From NCBI GenBank assembly GCA_020630575.1, contig JAHDBD010000004.1, positions 124,001-188,000 of the forward strand: a stretch of DNA of 64,000 nucleotides. Reading direction: 5' to 3'. Positions 45,018-53,290 of the stretch are shown here, in pieces. The stretch is from Bernardetia sp. (GTDB lineage: Bacteria; Bacteroidota; Bacteroidia; Cytophagales; Bernardetiaceae). How positions within the stretch are numbered: position 1 is the stretch's first letter; every line of letters starts with the position of its first letter. Below the pieces are notes generated by a model, which was given only the letters and a program-made list of their open reading frames with translations, had not been told where the DNA came from and did no database searches. The position numbers and the translations under genes are program-made.

Positions 45018-46501
45018 ATTAATTTGTAGAGTTTGATTTTAGTTTAATGTTTTGAATATCAATTTTTTACATTAATTTGATTTTGCAAAAGGTCTAGTAT
45101 TTCTTTTTTAGAGCAGAGTATTCTTTGTAAAGAAATAAATCCTTTTTGTTTAAATTGTTTACATTTTCTTGTAATAAATCGGACTATTTTTTGAACTTCA
45201 ATCGCCAAAAATGCAAATTGTAAAAGTTTGTTTTCAAACTCCTGTTTATTTTTTGTTCTAGGCTCACTAATTTTTAATACGTGTTTGAGTGTTTTGAAAA
45301 ATTGTTCTATATAGGTTCTATTAAACCAATGTCTTCGTAATGTTTTTGCAAAAATAGTCAAATTTGAGGTATATATAACACTTACTTTTTTTGAGCCATT
45401 TAACCTAAAAAATAATAAAACAACTTCTCTTTTTTGGCATTGATAGAATACTTTTAGACGTAAAGTAAAAGGTATTTTTTCTTCTTCTTTGAGGTGTCTT
45501 TGCGCTTCTTGATGCTGTTTTTCTTTTGCTAAAAAAGTATTGTTTATGTATTCACTTAATTTTGTTTTTTTATTATTTATATAAACAATATGACTTTTTA
45601 CTGGTACACTAATATAAATTAAGTTGTTTTCTTTCTTGGCACATTCTTCACTCAATGAGACATCACTATAGCCACTATCACAACTAAAATGAATAGCAGG
45701 TAATACACTATTTTGCTTAGCTAGTTGTTTTTGTAATTTACCCCAACGATTCACTAATTTTTTGGCTATTTGAATAGGTTCTTTTTTATCAGCTTTTCCT
45801 TTTTTTCTAACAAAATCAAAAAATAAAGGATAAAAAACATCGTCAATATATAATCCAAAACAAACTACTTTAAAGCCTAGAGTAACAGCACAATACTGTC
45901 CACTAAAGAAACGTCCAAAATAATCATTTTCTCTACCTAATTCAGAGAGCCACTGACGAAAAATACTATCATCTAAAACTGCTGTAACTCTTTTTTTTGA
46001 CCAAATACTACTATCTTTTGAAGCCATTTCTTTCAATAAATGAACCACTTGAATTTTAAATACATATTCATAAAGCAAACGTATTTTGTTGATTGTGAGT
46101 TTTTTATACAACTTTTTGTAATTGATAGAGACTTGACTACTTGTGATACCAAATTTGACTAAAATACTTTTCAAGGTAGGCAAACCTAGTAACTGACCTA
46201 GAAAAAATACAGTCTGCATTTTTTCAAAAAGTAATTTATCAGATTCATTTACATGAGAAATATCTAATTCTGAAAAAGAGTTTTGAAAAAGAGTAGAAGT
46301 GATGGAAAACTTATGTTCAAAATATTTTTTTGTCAAAGAAACTATCTTTTTGGCTACTTTTTTTTTATCATTGTAGTGTATTTTACAAAGTCTAATTATT
46401 TATTTTGTGGTAAAAACAAATATAGGGATTTTGCAAAATATAATTGCCGTAAAGAGTTGATATTCAGCAAAATACGGCAATTTTAAACTCTACAAATTAA
46501 T
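45018..46501. mobile_element. Insertion sequence with 17-bp terminal inverted repeats
   Basis: Outer ends carry a perfect 17-bp inverted repeat: attaatttgtagagttt at 45018-45034 and its complement at 46485-46501. The minimal element may be 45023-46496, flanked on both sides by TTAA, a possible 4-bp target duplication; because TTAA is self-complementary, duplication and repeat extension cannot be told apart. The element carries one transposase gene on the minus strand and about 150 bases between its start and the right end. It lies between a decayed gene and the AddB-like gene, and seems intact, so it could be recent and active. Family assignment beyond DDE transposase needs a database. Confidence 0.8.
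45059..46336 (-). CDS. IS transposase, DDE type (IS4-like)
   Basis: A 425-aa DDE/D transposase filling most of the IS. The triad is visible: first Asp in AVLDDSIFRQWL (about residue 118), second Asp in HFSCDSGYSD (about 217), and the Glu in NRTYIEQFFKTLKHVLK (about 356) within a YxxQ/ExxFxxLK block typical of the IS4-type C-terminus. The N-terminal 100 residues hold an HTH-like region (FGITSSQVSINYKKLYKKL) for end binding. No frameshift or stop is present. It reads leftward inside the element. Confidence 0.85.
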   Translation of the reverse strand: MTKKYFEHKFSITSTLFQNSFSELDISHVNESDKLLFEKMQTVFFLGQLLGLPTLKSILVKFGITSSQVSINYKKLYKKLTINKIRLLYEYVFKIQVVHLLKEMASKDSSIWSKKRVTAVLDDSIFRQWLSELGRENDYFGRFFSGQYCAVTLGFKVVCFGLYIDDVFYPLFFDFVRKKGKADKKEPIQIAKKLVNRWGKLQKQLAKQNSVLPAIHFSCDSGYSDVSLSEECAKKENNLIYISVPVKSHIVYINNKKTKLSEYINNTFLAKEKQHQEAQRHLKEEEKIPFTLRLKVFYQCQKREVVLLFFRLNGSKKVSVIYTSNLTIFAKTLRRHWFNRTYIEQFFKTLKHVLKISEPRTKNKQEFENKLLQFAFLAIEVQKIVRFITRKCKQFKQKGFISLQRILCSKKEILDLLQNQINVKN

Positions 46502-46516
46502 CACAATTTATCAAAA

Positions 46517-46536
46517 GTCAAAGGCGAGCCTTTGAC
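46517..46536 (-). terminator. Terminator of the AddB-like gene and right hairpin flanking the IS
   Basis: The palindrome gtcaaaggcgagcctttgac begins right after the AddB-like stop codon (46537-46539) and is followed on the minus strand by a T-rich run (ttttgataaatt). It matches the left-flank hairpin 44991-45010 in core sequence. Confidence 0.7.
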
Positions 46537-49500
46537 CTACTCTGTCTCCTCCTCCCAAATATCCACATCAATCACATCAGAAAATGGAATCGCTGCATCT
46601 AGCATGTTTTCTACTACTTTCTGTAAAAAAGTTTCTACTTCTGCCAAAAATCCATCTAAAGTCAAATCTTTTTCGGCTTTTAAGTGATATGGCGTAAAAT
46701 TGGAACTTAGCTTTCTAAAAAACCAAAACCCAGAAACAATTTGATATTCTTCTAAGCTAAAGTCTGTTGGCAAATGCTTTATTTGTCCTGCTTGATAGGT
46801 TTTGATAAACAAATATTTATACAAAACGAGTTGAATGATTTTGGCTTTTTCATCACTCAAAAGCTGTTCGAAAGTATCGGCTTTTAATGCTGCTGCATCC
46901 ATCTTTCCAGTTTTATAATCGATGACTTGTAGCCTTTTTATTCCTTCTTTTGTCGTGATAATATCAATTCTATCAGCCGTTCCGATGAGTTTTAAAGGGA
47001 TTTTTCTGATTTGTCCGTCTATTTTTATATCAAAAGTAACAATATTGGTTAGTTTTTGCTCTAGCGCAATCAGACGAATAGGAGCTTCCTCTTTCTGCAA
47101 ACGCATAAATTCGGGAATCAAAGACTGTGTAACTTCTTTCAATAAAAAATTCTTTCCTGTATCGTGCATCACACCACCAGCCAGTTTTGTGATGAGTTTT
47201 TCTACCAAAAGTTTCAAGTTTTCTTTGTCTTTTCGTGTTTTGTCTAGCCATTCTTCATTGATTTCTTTTCCCACCAATGGTTCAAAAAGTTCCTCCAAAG
47301 CCTCGTGCATAACCTGTCCATACGTGTGTTGAAACAAATCTTCTTCCATCATTGGAGGTTCATTGAGTTTCAAAACTTTCTGCTCATAAAAACGCATCGG
47401 TTCTTCCAAATAACGACTAATATAACTTGGTGAAAGTCCTTCTTGTGTCAAATATTTTTCTAGTCTTTGAATAATGGCAGGTGTTTTTTCTACAATTCTA
47501 GTGCTATTTTCGAAGGTAGGCAAAGGCAATTCTAAACGAGACTCATAAAAACTAATATTCTCTAAATGAGCTAGTTCGCTCTTTATTTGATTGACATAAC
47601 GGCTCGGTTCTCCTCCACGCATTCCCTCCATATCAGAGGCATAAATCAATGTTATTTTTTTGCTTCGCTGCAAAAGTCTGTAAAAATTATACGAATAGGC
47701 AGCATCGTCTTCGGTGTGTGTCGGAAGATTGAACTGTAAACGAATATCAAACGGAATGCTAGAAGTCAGCACTTTTCCACGAGGAAAAATCCCTTCATTT
47801 GCCGAAATAATAATCACATTTTCAAAATCTAAGGCTCTACTTTCCAACATTCCCATAATCTGAATAGGCGCAATGGGTTCTCCAGTAAATGGAATTTTTC
47901 TATCTCGCATCAACTCTAAAAGCAGTCTTTCAAAGGATTCTATCTTTAGTGGAATTCTTAGTTTTGCTTTTTTGGTTTTACTTTGACTTTCAGATTCATT
48001 TTTAAATTTATTTTTATTTAATTTTCTATCCAATTCTTCATCAATTTCTCCAAAAATAGAATTTCCAATATGTGTTTCTTCGTTTGGTGCGTAGGTAATT
48101 ATCATTCTTTCAATCTGTTTTAAGAGCTTATAGAACTCAAACAAATATTCACTTTCCAAAGAATGTTCTTCTTGTGTAAAACGATGTGCCAAGGCTTCAA
48201 TAATCTTGAAAAAAGAACGAAGAGCTTTATGAATATTTCCCGAATTATTGGTGTCTTTTTCCTTCGGATTGCGTTCATTTTTGCCCCAGTCTTCGAAGAG
48301 CTGTCCATACAACCAACCATTTTTCTTATAATCAGATAATTCTTTTACAGAAAAATAAATGATATTTTCTTCGTGCATTCGCTTCAACGGTGGATTTTCA
48401 TCTTCATCAATCGGACGAATATAAGGATGTTGAAGAATTCTTTGTAAGTCTTTATGATAAACGCTTAGAGGTTGGTCTTCATCACGCAACATATTTTCCT
48501 GTGCTTGAAAAAGATTTTTGATAAGCGAAAATAAAGGCGTATTTCGCAGCGAAACACCCATCGTAATATTGACCAGTTTTTGAATATTTACACCTTCGCT
48601 ACTTTTTGGGAGAGAATAAAGCATCGGTAAAAGCATCGTTTCGTCAGGCAACAAAACGGCTGTATGATTTCGTGCTTCTGAAAATTTGAAAAATTCATTT
48701 TTATAAATCATTCTCTCAATCATTTCATTAAGAAGATGTCCTGCAGTTTTGGCTTGTGTAATTGTATTGACTACACTAATTACCTCAATTTCCTTTTTCT
48801 GAGTTTGTATCAAATTTTCTACAAAACTAACTTCTTCTCTTCTACCTTTTATAAATCCATTTTGAGTAAATTTTCGAAAATAATTTCCTGCTTCGTGCCA
48901 TTTTGCATCGATATAAAAGGCATCCATATCCCAAAACGTCTTGGCTTTTCCTAGCTTTTCTAGTTTTCGAATAATTAACTCTTCAGCTTTATAAAGCTGG
49001 TTGAAACCTATAAAAACAGTACATTTTATATTTTGGTCTTCAATTACTTGTTCCAAATTTTCATAGACCCAACGAAAAGCCAAGCCACTATAGGCACGAC
49101 CCGAACTTTCTAATTTTTCTCTAAAATGATTATATGTTTTTTCTACATTTTGCCAAAAAAGATAATATTCTGTAATTCTACTTAACGAACTTATGGCTTC
49201 TTCTTGCCCTTCTTCTCCAAACATATCGCCCCAACGTTCTAGCGTTTTTACTTCGTCCAAATACTCAAAAAGTTCGTGTGATTTTATCAAATTTCTATCA
49301 ATCAAATTAAAGTCTGATAGCATCGTAATAGCCATTGGTGCAAAACGCTCTAAAGAACCTGCTACACCTTTATCAAAATTTTGGTAAGAATCATACAATT
49401 CAAAAACAAGTGCGCTTGTATCTTCAATTTCCAAACCCGAAGCCCCCACAATAAAGTCTTCTAAAGAAATTACTTTTGGAGAAAAAATAGTTTCTTCTGC

Positions 49501-49641
49501 TATTTCAGAAAGAAAAGTCTTGAAATACAGACACGCTCTTCTAGTCGGAAGAACAATATGCAAATCAGAAATTTCTGTTTTCCATTCTTGGTATAATTCG
49601 GTGGCTACTTTGTGGAGGAAAGAAGGAGAAGATAAAGACAT
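46537..49641 (-). CDS. AddB-like PD-(D/E)XK nuclease / inactivated helicase
   Basis: A 1034-aa protein matching AddB/RexB-like subunits of recombinational repair nucleases, with a UvrD-type fold and a C-terminal nuclease. The nuclease carries TADRIDIITTKEGIK and VIDYKTGK (near residue 905), the PD-(D/E)XK core, and the region LTQEGLSPSYISRYLEEPM that in AddB precedes the iron-sulfur-like box. A canonical N-terminal Walker A (GKT) is not visible; the start reads IVLPTRRACLYFKTFLSEIA, as in other AddB proteins where the ATPase is degenerate. The partner helicase-nuclease AddA is not in the window. It ends against the IS flank and has an intact start. Confidence 0.8.
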   Translation of the reverse strand: MSLSSPSFLHKVATELYQEWKTEISDLHIVLPTRRACLYFKTFLSEIAEETIFSPKVISLEDFIVGASGLEIEDTSALVFELYDSYQNFDKGVAGSLERFAPMAITMLSDFNLIDRNLIKSHELFEYLDEVKTLERWGDMFGEEGQEEAISSLSRITEYYLFWQNVEKTYNHFREKLESSGRAYSGLAFRWVYENLEQVIEDQNIKCTVFIGFNQLYKAEELIIRKLEKLGKAKTFWDMDAFYIDAKWHEAGNYFRKFTQNGFIKGRREEVSFVENLIQTQKKEIEVISVVNTITQAKTAGHLLNEMIERMIYKNEFFKFSEARNHTAVLLPDETMLLPMLYSLPKSSEGVNIQKLVNITMGVSLRNTPLFSLIKNLFQAQENMLRDEDQPLSVYHKDLQRILQHPYIRPIDEDENPPLKRMHEENIIYFSVKELSDYKKNGWLYGQLFEDWGKNERNPKEKDTNNSGNIHKALRSFFKIIEALAHRFTQEEHSLESEYLFEFYKLLKQIERMIITYAPNEETHIGNSIFGEIDEELDRKLNKNKFKNESESQSKTKKAKLRIPLKIESFERLLLELMRDRKIPFTGEPIAPIQIMGMLESRALDFENVIIISANEGIFPRGKVLTSSIPFDIRLQFNLPTHTEDDAAYSYNFYRLLQRSKKITLIYASDMEGMRGGEPSRYVNQIKSELAHLENISFYESRLELPLPTFENSTRIVEKTPAIIQRLEKYLTQEGLSPSYISRYLEEPMRFYEQKVLKLNEPPMMEEDLFQHTYGQVMHEALEELFEPLVGKEINEEWLDKTRKDKENLKLLVEKLITKLAGGVMHDTGKNFLLKEVTQSLIPEFMRLQKEEAPIRLIALEQKLTNIVTFDIKIDGQIRKIPLKLIGTADRIDIITTKEGIKRLQVIDYKTGKMDAAALKADTFEQLLSDEKAKIIQLVLYKYLFIKTYQAGQIKHLPTDFSLEEYQIVSGFWFFRKLSSNFTPYHLKAEKDLTLDGFLAEVETFLQKVVENMLDAAIPFSDVIDVDIWEEETE

Positions 49642-49845
49642 ATATTTATTTTATAAAAAACTACTTTTTGTTGATTTGGAATTACAAATTACGCATATTT
49701 TTTAATTGAGTTCTAATTATTTTAGATTCATTGATAAAAATTAGCAAAATATGTTTTTTCAAAAAAAATTCTTATTTTTAATCAAGTTTTTAATTAAACT
49801 TCTATTATTACCAAATTTATTTTATCATTTTAACTTAGAAAAACT

Positions 49846-50583
49846 ATGAATATTATTTCATTCAAATCAATTTTGATTAGTGCTTTTTTAGTAGCAACAC
49901 TCGCTTCGTGTGGAGGCGAAAAGAAAGAAGAAACTGTAGAAACAAACGTAGCTGGCAAAGTTACAGGAGAATTGAGTCTGACACAGACAAAATTTAAGAC
50001 AGGAGAGCCAATTAATGTTACTTTTAAAGTCAATCAGAAATTAGATAAACATCCTTGGATTGGTATTATTCCCTCTGAAATACCTCATGGCGATGAATCT
50101 AAAAATGACCAGCATGATGTTTCTTATAAATATTTTGATAATCAAGAAAGTGGAACATTGGAATTTTATACACCTAAAAAAGCAGGAAAATATGATTTCA
50201 GAATGCACTCTAGTGATAATAATGGAGTAGAAATTACTTCTATTTCTTTTGAGGTAGAAGACACAAATAATTCTGAGGTAACTGGTGAACTAAGTTTAGA
50301 AAGAACTATGTTCACACCTGGAGAAAAAATTATGCTTACTTTTAAGGTAAGTCAGAAACTAGACAAACGTCCTTGGATTGGCATTATTCCATCTGAAATA
50401 GAACATGGTGACGAATCTAGAAATGACCAACACGATGTTTCTTACCAATATTTTGATAATCAAGAGAATGGAGTTATAGAATTTATGTCACCTACAAAAG
50501 AAGGAAAATATGATTTCAGAATGCACTCTAGTGATAATAATGGAGTAGAAATTACTTCTATTTCTTTTGAAGTCGCTCAATAA
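49846..50583 (+). CDS. Surface lipoprotein with two tandem copies of an Ig-like domain
   Basis: Lipoprotein of 245 aa: signal ISAFLVATLASC with lipid-anchored Cys22. After an acidic linker, one 99-residue beta domain occurs twice, residues 39-137 and 145-243, about 80 percent identical by eye (VTGELSL, then QKLDK and PWIGIIPSE, then GDES and NDQHDVSY, then KYDFRMHSSDNNGVEITSIS). At DNA level 68 bases (50185-50252) are identical to 50503-50570. The PWIGIIPSE...YDFRMHSSDNNG layout resembles SKICH/C2-like or Ig-like adhesion modules, but I cannot name the family. It has its own terminator, so it is a single transcription unit. Confidence 0.8.
   Translation: MNIISFKSILISAFLVATLASCGGEKKEETVETNVAGKVTGELSLTQTKFKTGEPINVTFKVNQKLDKHPWIGIIPSEIPHGDESKNDQHDVSYKYFDNQESGTLEFYTPKKAGKYDFRMHSSDNNGVEITSISFEVEDTNNSEVTGELSLERTMFTPGEKIMLTFKVSQKLDKRPWIGIIPSEIEHGDESRNDQHDVSYQYFDNQENGVIEFMSPTKEGKYDFRMHSSDNNGVEITSISFEVAQ
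50185..50570 (+). repeat. Internal tandem duplication, unit 318 bases
   Basis: The two 99-codon domains of the lipoprotein start 318 bases apart. The 68-base identical block at 50185-50252 and 50503-50570 indicates recent duplication or ongoing gene conversion. Confidence 0.8.
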
Positions 50584-50609
50584 TTCATTCATCTTAATCA
50601 ATAAATAGC

Positions 50610-50652
50610 AAAAACAACATTTTTCTCCTTTAAGGAAAAATGTTGTTTTTTT
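50610..50652 (+). terminator. Terminator after the lipoprotein
   Basis: Perfect 15-bp arms aaaaacaacattttt (50610-50624) and complement (50636-50650) with A and T tracts outside. Confidence 0.8.
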
Positions 50653-51098
50653 TATATAAAAACTTACAAAATAAGATTTTTTTTGTATTTTTGCGTTCTA
50701 CTACTACCCAATTACTACTTTTATGTTCTTCTTAACAAATCTAAAATTAAACTCTTTTTAGATTATTGACAGACTTATTTCATTTTTTTATGAATTTGTG
50801 CTGCACTTTTGTTTCTATCTTCGTACCAGATATGATTCAATTTATAATCAAAATTAATTCTTTAGAGAAAAAAAACTACGAATAAAAATCTATCCCATTC
50901 ATTTTCAACAATTTACACTAGCAATGAGTTAAGTTAGTATAGATTTTGTATTAGAATAAAGTTAGACTAATTAGTTTATCTTAAGTAAATAAATATAATT
51001 ATTTAAAGAAAAGTAATAGTATCGATTAAGTGAGCTAATTTATTTTGGCTATTTTAATTTTTCGTGCAACCATTTTATACTCACTGTGGGTCTTTTAT
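50653..51098. other. Promoter-side region of the ECF sigma operon
   Basis: 446 AT-rich bases without a supported ORF. A TATTTTTG box at 50696-50703 fits TAnnTTTG, but no -33 is evident and the distance to the gene would leave a 390-base leader. An auto-regulated ECF promoter is expected here; I cannot identify it by eye. Confidence 0.35.
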
Positions 51099-51782
51099 AT
51101 GAGTGAATTTCCTTTTATGTCAAACATTTCTGAACATAACGGAAGTCAATCCATTGAAAATGTTGAAAATCAACAAGAAAATCAGGAACTAGATAATGAG
51201 AATACGACTACTCGTACTGCTCATATTCCTTCTTCTGAAGAATCTCAACTTATCAATGATTGCATCAAGGGCAAACGTCAGGCGCAACGTACTCTGTACG
51301 AACAATTTGCTCCCAAGATGTATGCTATCGCAATGCGTTATGCCAAAACGACACTAGAAGCTGATGATATTTTGCAAGAATCTTTTATCAATGTTTTCAA
51401 ACATATAGATAGTTTTGCACAAGATTGTCCAATAGAATTTTGGATTCGTAGGATTGTTGTCAATCAAGCACTCAAAACAGGTAGAAACAAGTATGATAAA
51501 GCCTTCAAAGAAGAAGTAACAGATGTAAATTATAATTCAGAAGAAAATATAATTTTAGATCAATTTGACTTAGAGGAACTTTTACAAATCATTCGTAGAC
51601 TGCCTGATGGTTTTCAGCAAATTTTCAACTTGTATGCTATTGAAGGATACAAACATAAAGAAATTGCAGAACTATTAGGAATCAGTGTAGGAACATCGAA
51701 ATCACAGTACGCACGAGCAAGAGCACAATTACAAGAAATGCTCTTGAAAGAAGATGAAAGCTATGAACAACTTCGGAACTAA
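51099..51782 (+). CDS. ECF-type RNA polymerase sigma factor
   Basis: Alternative sigma factor, 227 aa from the ATG at 51099 (an ATG at 51117 is equally possible; a TTG at 51045 adds hydrophobic residues that do not fit). An acidic N-terminal extension of about 40 residues (NVENQQENQELDNENTTT) precedes region 2 (YEQFAPKMYAIAMRYA, then EADDILQESFINVFKHIDSF). Region 4 carries LPDGFQQIFNLYAIEGYKHK, then EIAELLGISVGTSKSQYARA. Its last 29 bases overlap the next gene, so the two are translationally coupled and form a sigma/anti-sigma pair. Confidence 0.92.
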   Translation: MSEFPFMSNISEHNGSQSIENVENQQENQELDNENTTTRTAHIPSSEESQLINDCIKGKRQAQRTLYEQFAPKMYAIAMRYAKTTLEADDILQESFINVFKHIDSFAQDCPIEFWIRRIVVNQALKTGRNKYDKAFKEEVTDVNYNSEENIILDQFDLEELLQIIRRLPDGFQQIFNLYAIEGYKHKEIAELLGISVGTSKSQYARARAQLQEMLLKEDESYEQLRN

Positions 51783-53241
51783 TAACCGAAAGCAGTTGGA
51801 GGAGCAATTTAAGAACAAATTCGAAAATGCTCAATTTAGTCCACCTGCTCACTTATGGGAACAAATAGATGCAGCTTTAGATGCAAAGCCTTGGTACAAA
51901 CGTCCTTTATTTTATTGGACTTCTGGGCTAGTGGCAGCACTCCTATTGGTGGTTATGTTTTGGTTTACGCTAGTTTATGATAATTCAAATACGCCTTCAA
52001 ACAACGATGTTGCAAATTCTGATAAAATTGAAAATACTCAAAATAATATAGATAATAATACAGAAAATTCTTCTTCTTCAAAGAATGAAGGAATTCGTAC
52101 TATTCAAACGCCTAATGATACAGCTTTTGGTAATGTAGAAGCAAATAATCCAACTCAAAAAACTGAACGGGTTAGTAAATCTGATACAAAAAAAATACAT
52201 TCTAATTCTTCTCACAAAAATAATTCTGATAAAAACTCTACTTTCTCACAAAATACTTCTACAAACACAAGTAAAGAAAATACTGATGTAGCTATTTCTA
52301 TTTCCTTAAATGATAAAAACAAGAATAAAAATGAGGATTTAGATACAAATAATAATTTGGATGACGTAATTGCAGAAGCAAATGATACACTAGAACTTGT
52401 TGTCTTAAAAGAAATTGATTGGTCAAAATATTTACCTGTTGGAAATCCTTACTTTGAAAAAGAAGTTATTCTAAAAATGGATAGTACAAATGAAGCTATT
52501 GCAAGTAATCAAGAGAGTGAGAACCCAACAGAAAATATAAAAAAATCATCTGGAATAGCCATCACTTTTGGTATTAATCATACCCAAGGAGTTTATAAAC
52601 CTTCTTTCAGAACTGATTCTCTCTATTCTGGACTTACTGTTATTGAGGCGTATAACTCAAACCTTGCTGACACGCTTCCACAGATGAATATTGGTGGAAC
52701 TTATCAACAAACAGGTTTTGATGTCGCTCTACAGTTTGGGAAAAATCAGCACTGGAGCTTGAATATAGGAGTAGGAATGGGTAAAGCTAATTATTCTTTT
52801 GGTTCTACCAACTATACTTTAGTTGGAGGAGGAATTCAAGGAGACCAAATAGTTCCCCATTACAACACTCAAGTAGAAGTAAATTATGAGTGGATGCAAG
52901 TTCCGATAGCAATTGGTTATCAATTTGGAAGAAGTAAAGCTAAAAAATTTAGTGGTTTTGCACAACTTGGAACTGCCATAGAATTTTTAACTAGCTATTC
53001 TTATACAAGTGCTGACCCACAATTTACTTATGCTTTAGGTACTCACAGAACTACAAATACACACGTTTGGACACAAGCAGGTGTTAATTATCACATTACA
53101 AACCGTTGGACACTTTGGGGAGGAGGAACATATAAATCTTCGCTCTCTTCACTAATAAATGAAAATGGAGTTACTTTTTCTTCACAGGCTTACGGCTGGC
53201 AAGTAGGAACTCGTTTTACAATTTTTAAGAGTGGAAAATAA
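51754..53241 (+). CDS. Predicted dual-membrane-spanning anti-sigma factor (Dma-like)
   Basis: A 495-aa protein whose layout reaches across the envelope. Residues 1-50 are a cytoplasmic anti-sigma-like helix pair (QFSPPAHLWEQIDAALDAKP); one TM helix is at 53-75 (FYWTSGLVAALLLVVMFWFT). Residues 76-260 are Asn/Ser/Asp/Lys-rich and look disordered (periplasm). Residues about 265-495 form an outer-membrane barrel with alternating aromatic strands (NIGVGMGKANYSFGSTNY, then VNYEWMQVPIAIGYQFGR, then AYGWQVGTRFTIF). This is the architecture of the Dma anti-sigma family described in Bacteroides thetaiotaomicron, where it controls vesicle production. It overlaps the ECF sigma gene by 29 bases. A cleaved signal is absent, which fits the dual-membrane model. 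Confidence 0.75.
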   Translation: MKAMNNFGTNNRKQLEEQFKNKFENAQFSPPAHLWEQIDAALDAKPWYKRPLFYWTSGLVAALLLVVMFWFTLVYDNSNTPSNNDVANSDKIENTQNNIDNNTENSSSSKNEGIRTIQTPNDTAFGNVEANNPTQKTERVSKSDTKKIHSNSSHKNNSDKNSTFSQNTSTNTSKENTDVAISISLNDKNKNKNEDLDTNNNLDDVIAEANDTLELVVLKEIDWSKYLPVGNPYFEKEVILKMDSTNEAIASNQESENPTENIKKSSGIAITFGINHTQGVYKPSFRTDSLYSGLTVIEAYNSNLADTLPQMNIGGTYQQTGFDVALQFGKNQHWSLNIGVGMGKANYSFGSTNYTLVGGGIQGDQIVPHYNTQVEVNYEWMQVPIAIGYQFGRSKAKKFSGFAQLGTAIEFLTSYSYTSADPQFTYALGTHRTTNTHVWTQAGVNYHITNRWTLWGGGTYKSSLSSLINENGVTFSSQAYGWQVGTRFTIFKSGK

Positions 53242-53248
53242 AAAAAAA

Positions 53249-53290
53249 AATAACTGGTTCAAGCGTCGACGCTTGAACCAGTTATTTTTT
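53249..53290. terminator. Bidirectional perfect-palindrome terminator
   Basis: The perfect inverted repeat aataactggttcaagcg / cgcttgaaccagttatt is flanked by A and T tracts and sits between the converging anti-sigma and dienelactone hydrolase genes. It is unusually GC-rich in the stem for this genome. Confidence 0.85.

Noticed and set aside
51045-51098. TTG start for the ECF sigma factor
   Set aside because: It adds a hydrophobic leader to a cytoplasmic protein; ATG 51099 or 51117 fits better.
53249-53290. Perfect palindrome considered as a regulator binding site
   Set aside because: Its A/T flanks and position between two convergent stops are those of a bidirectional terminator.
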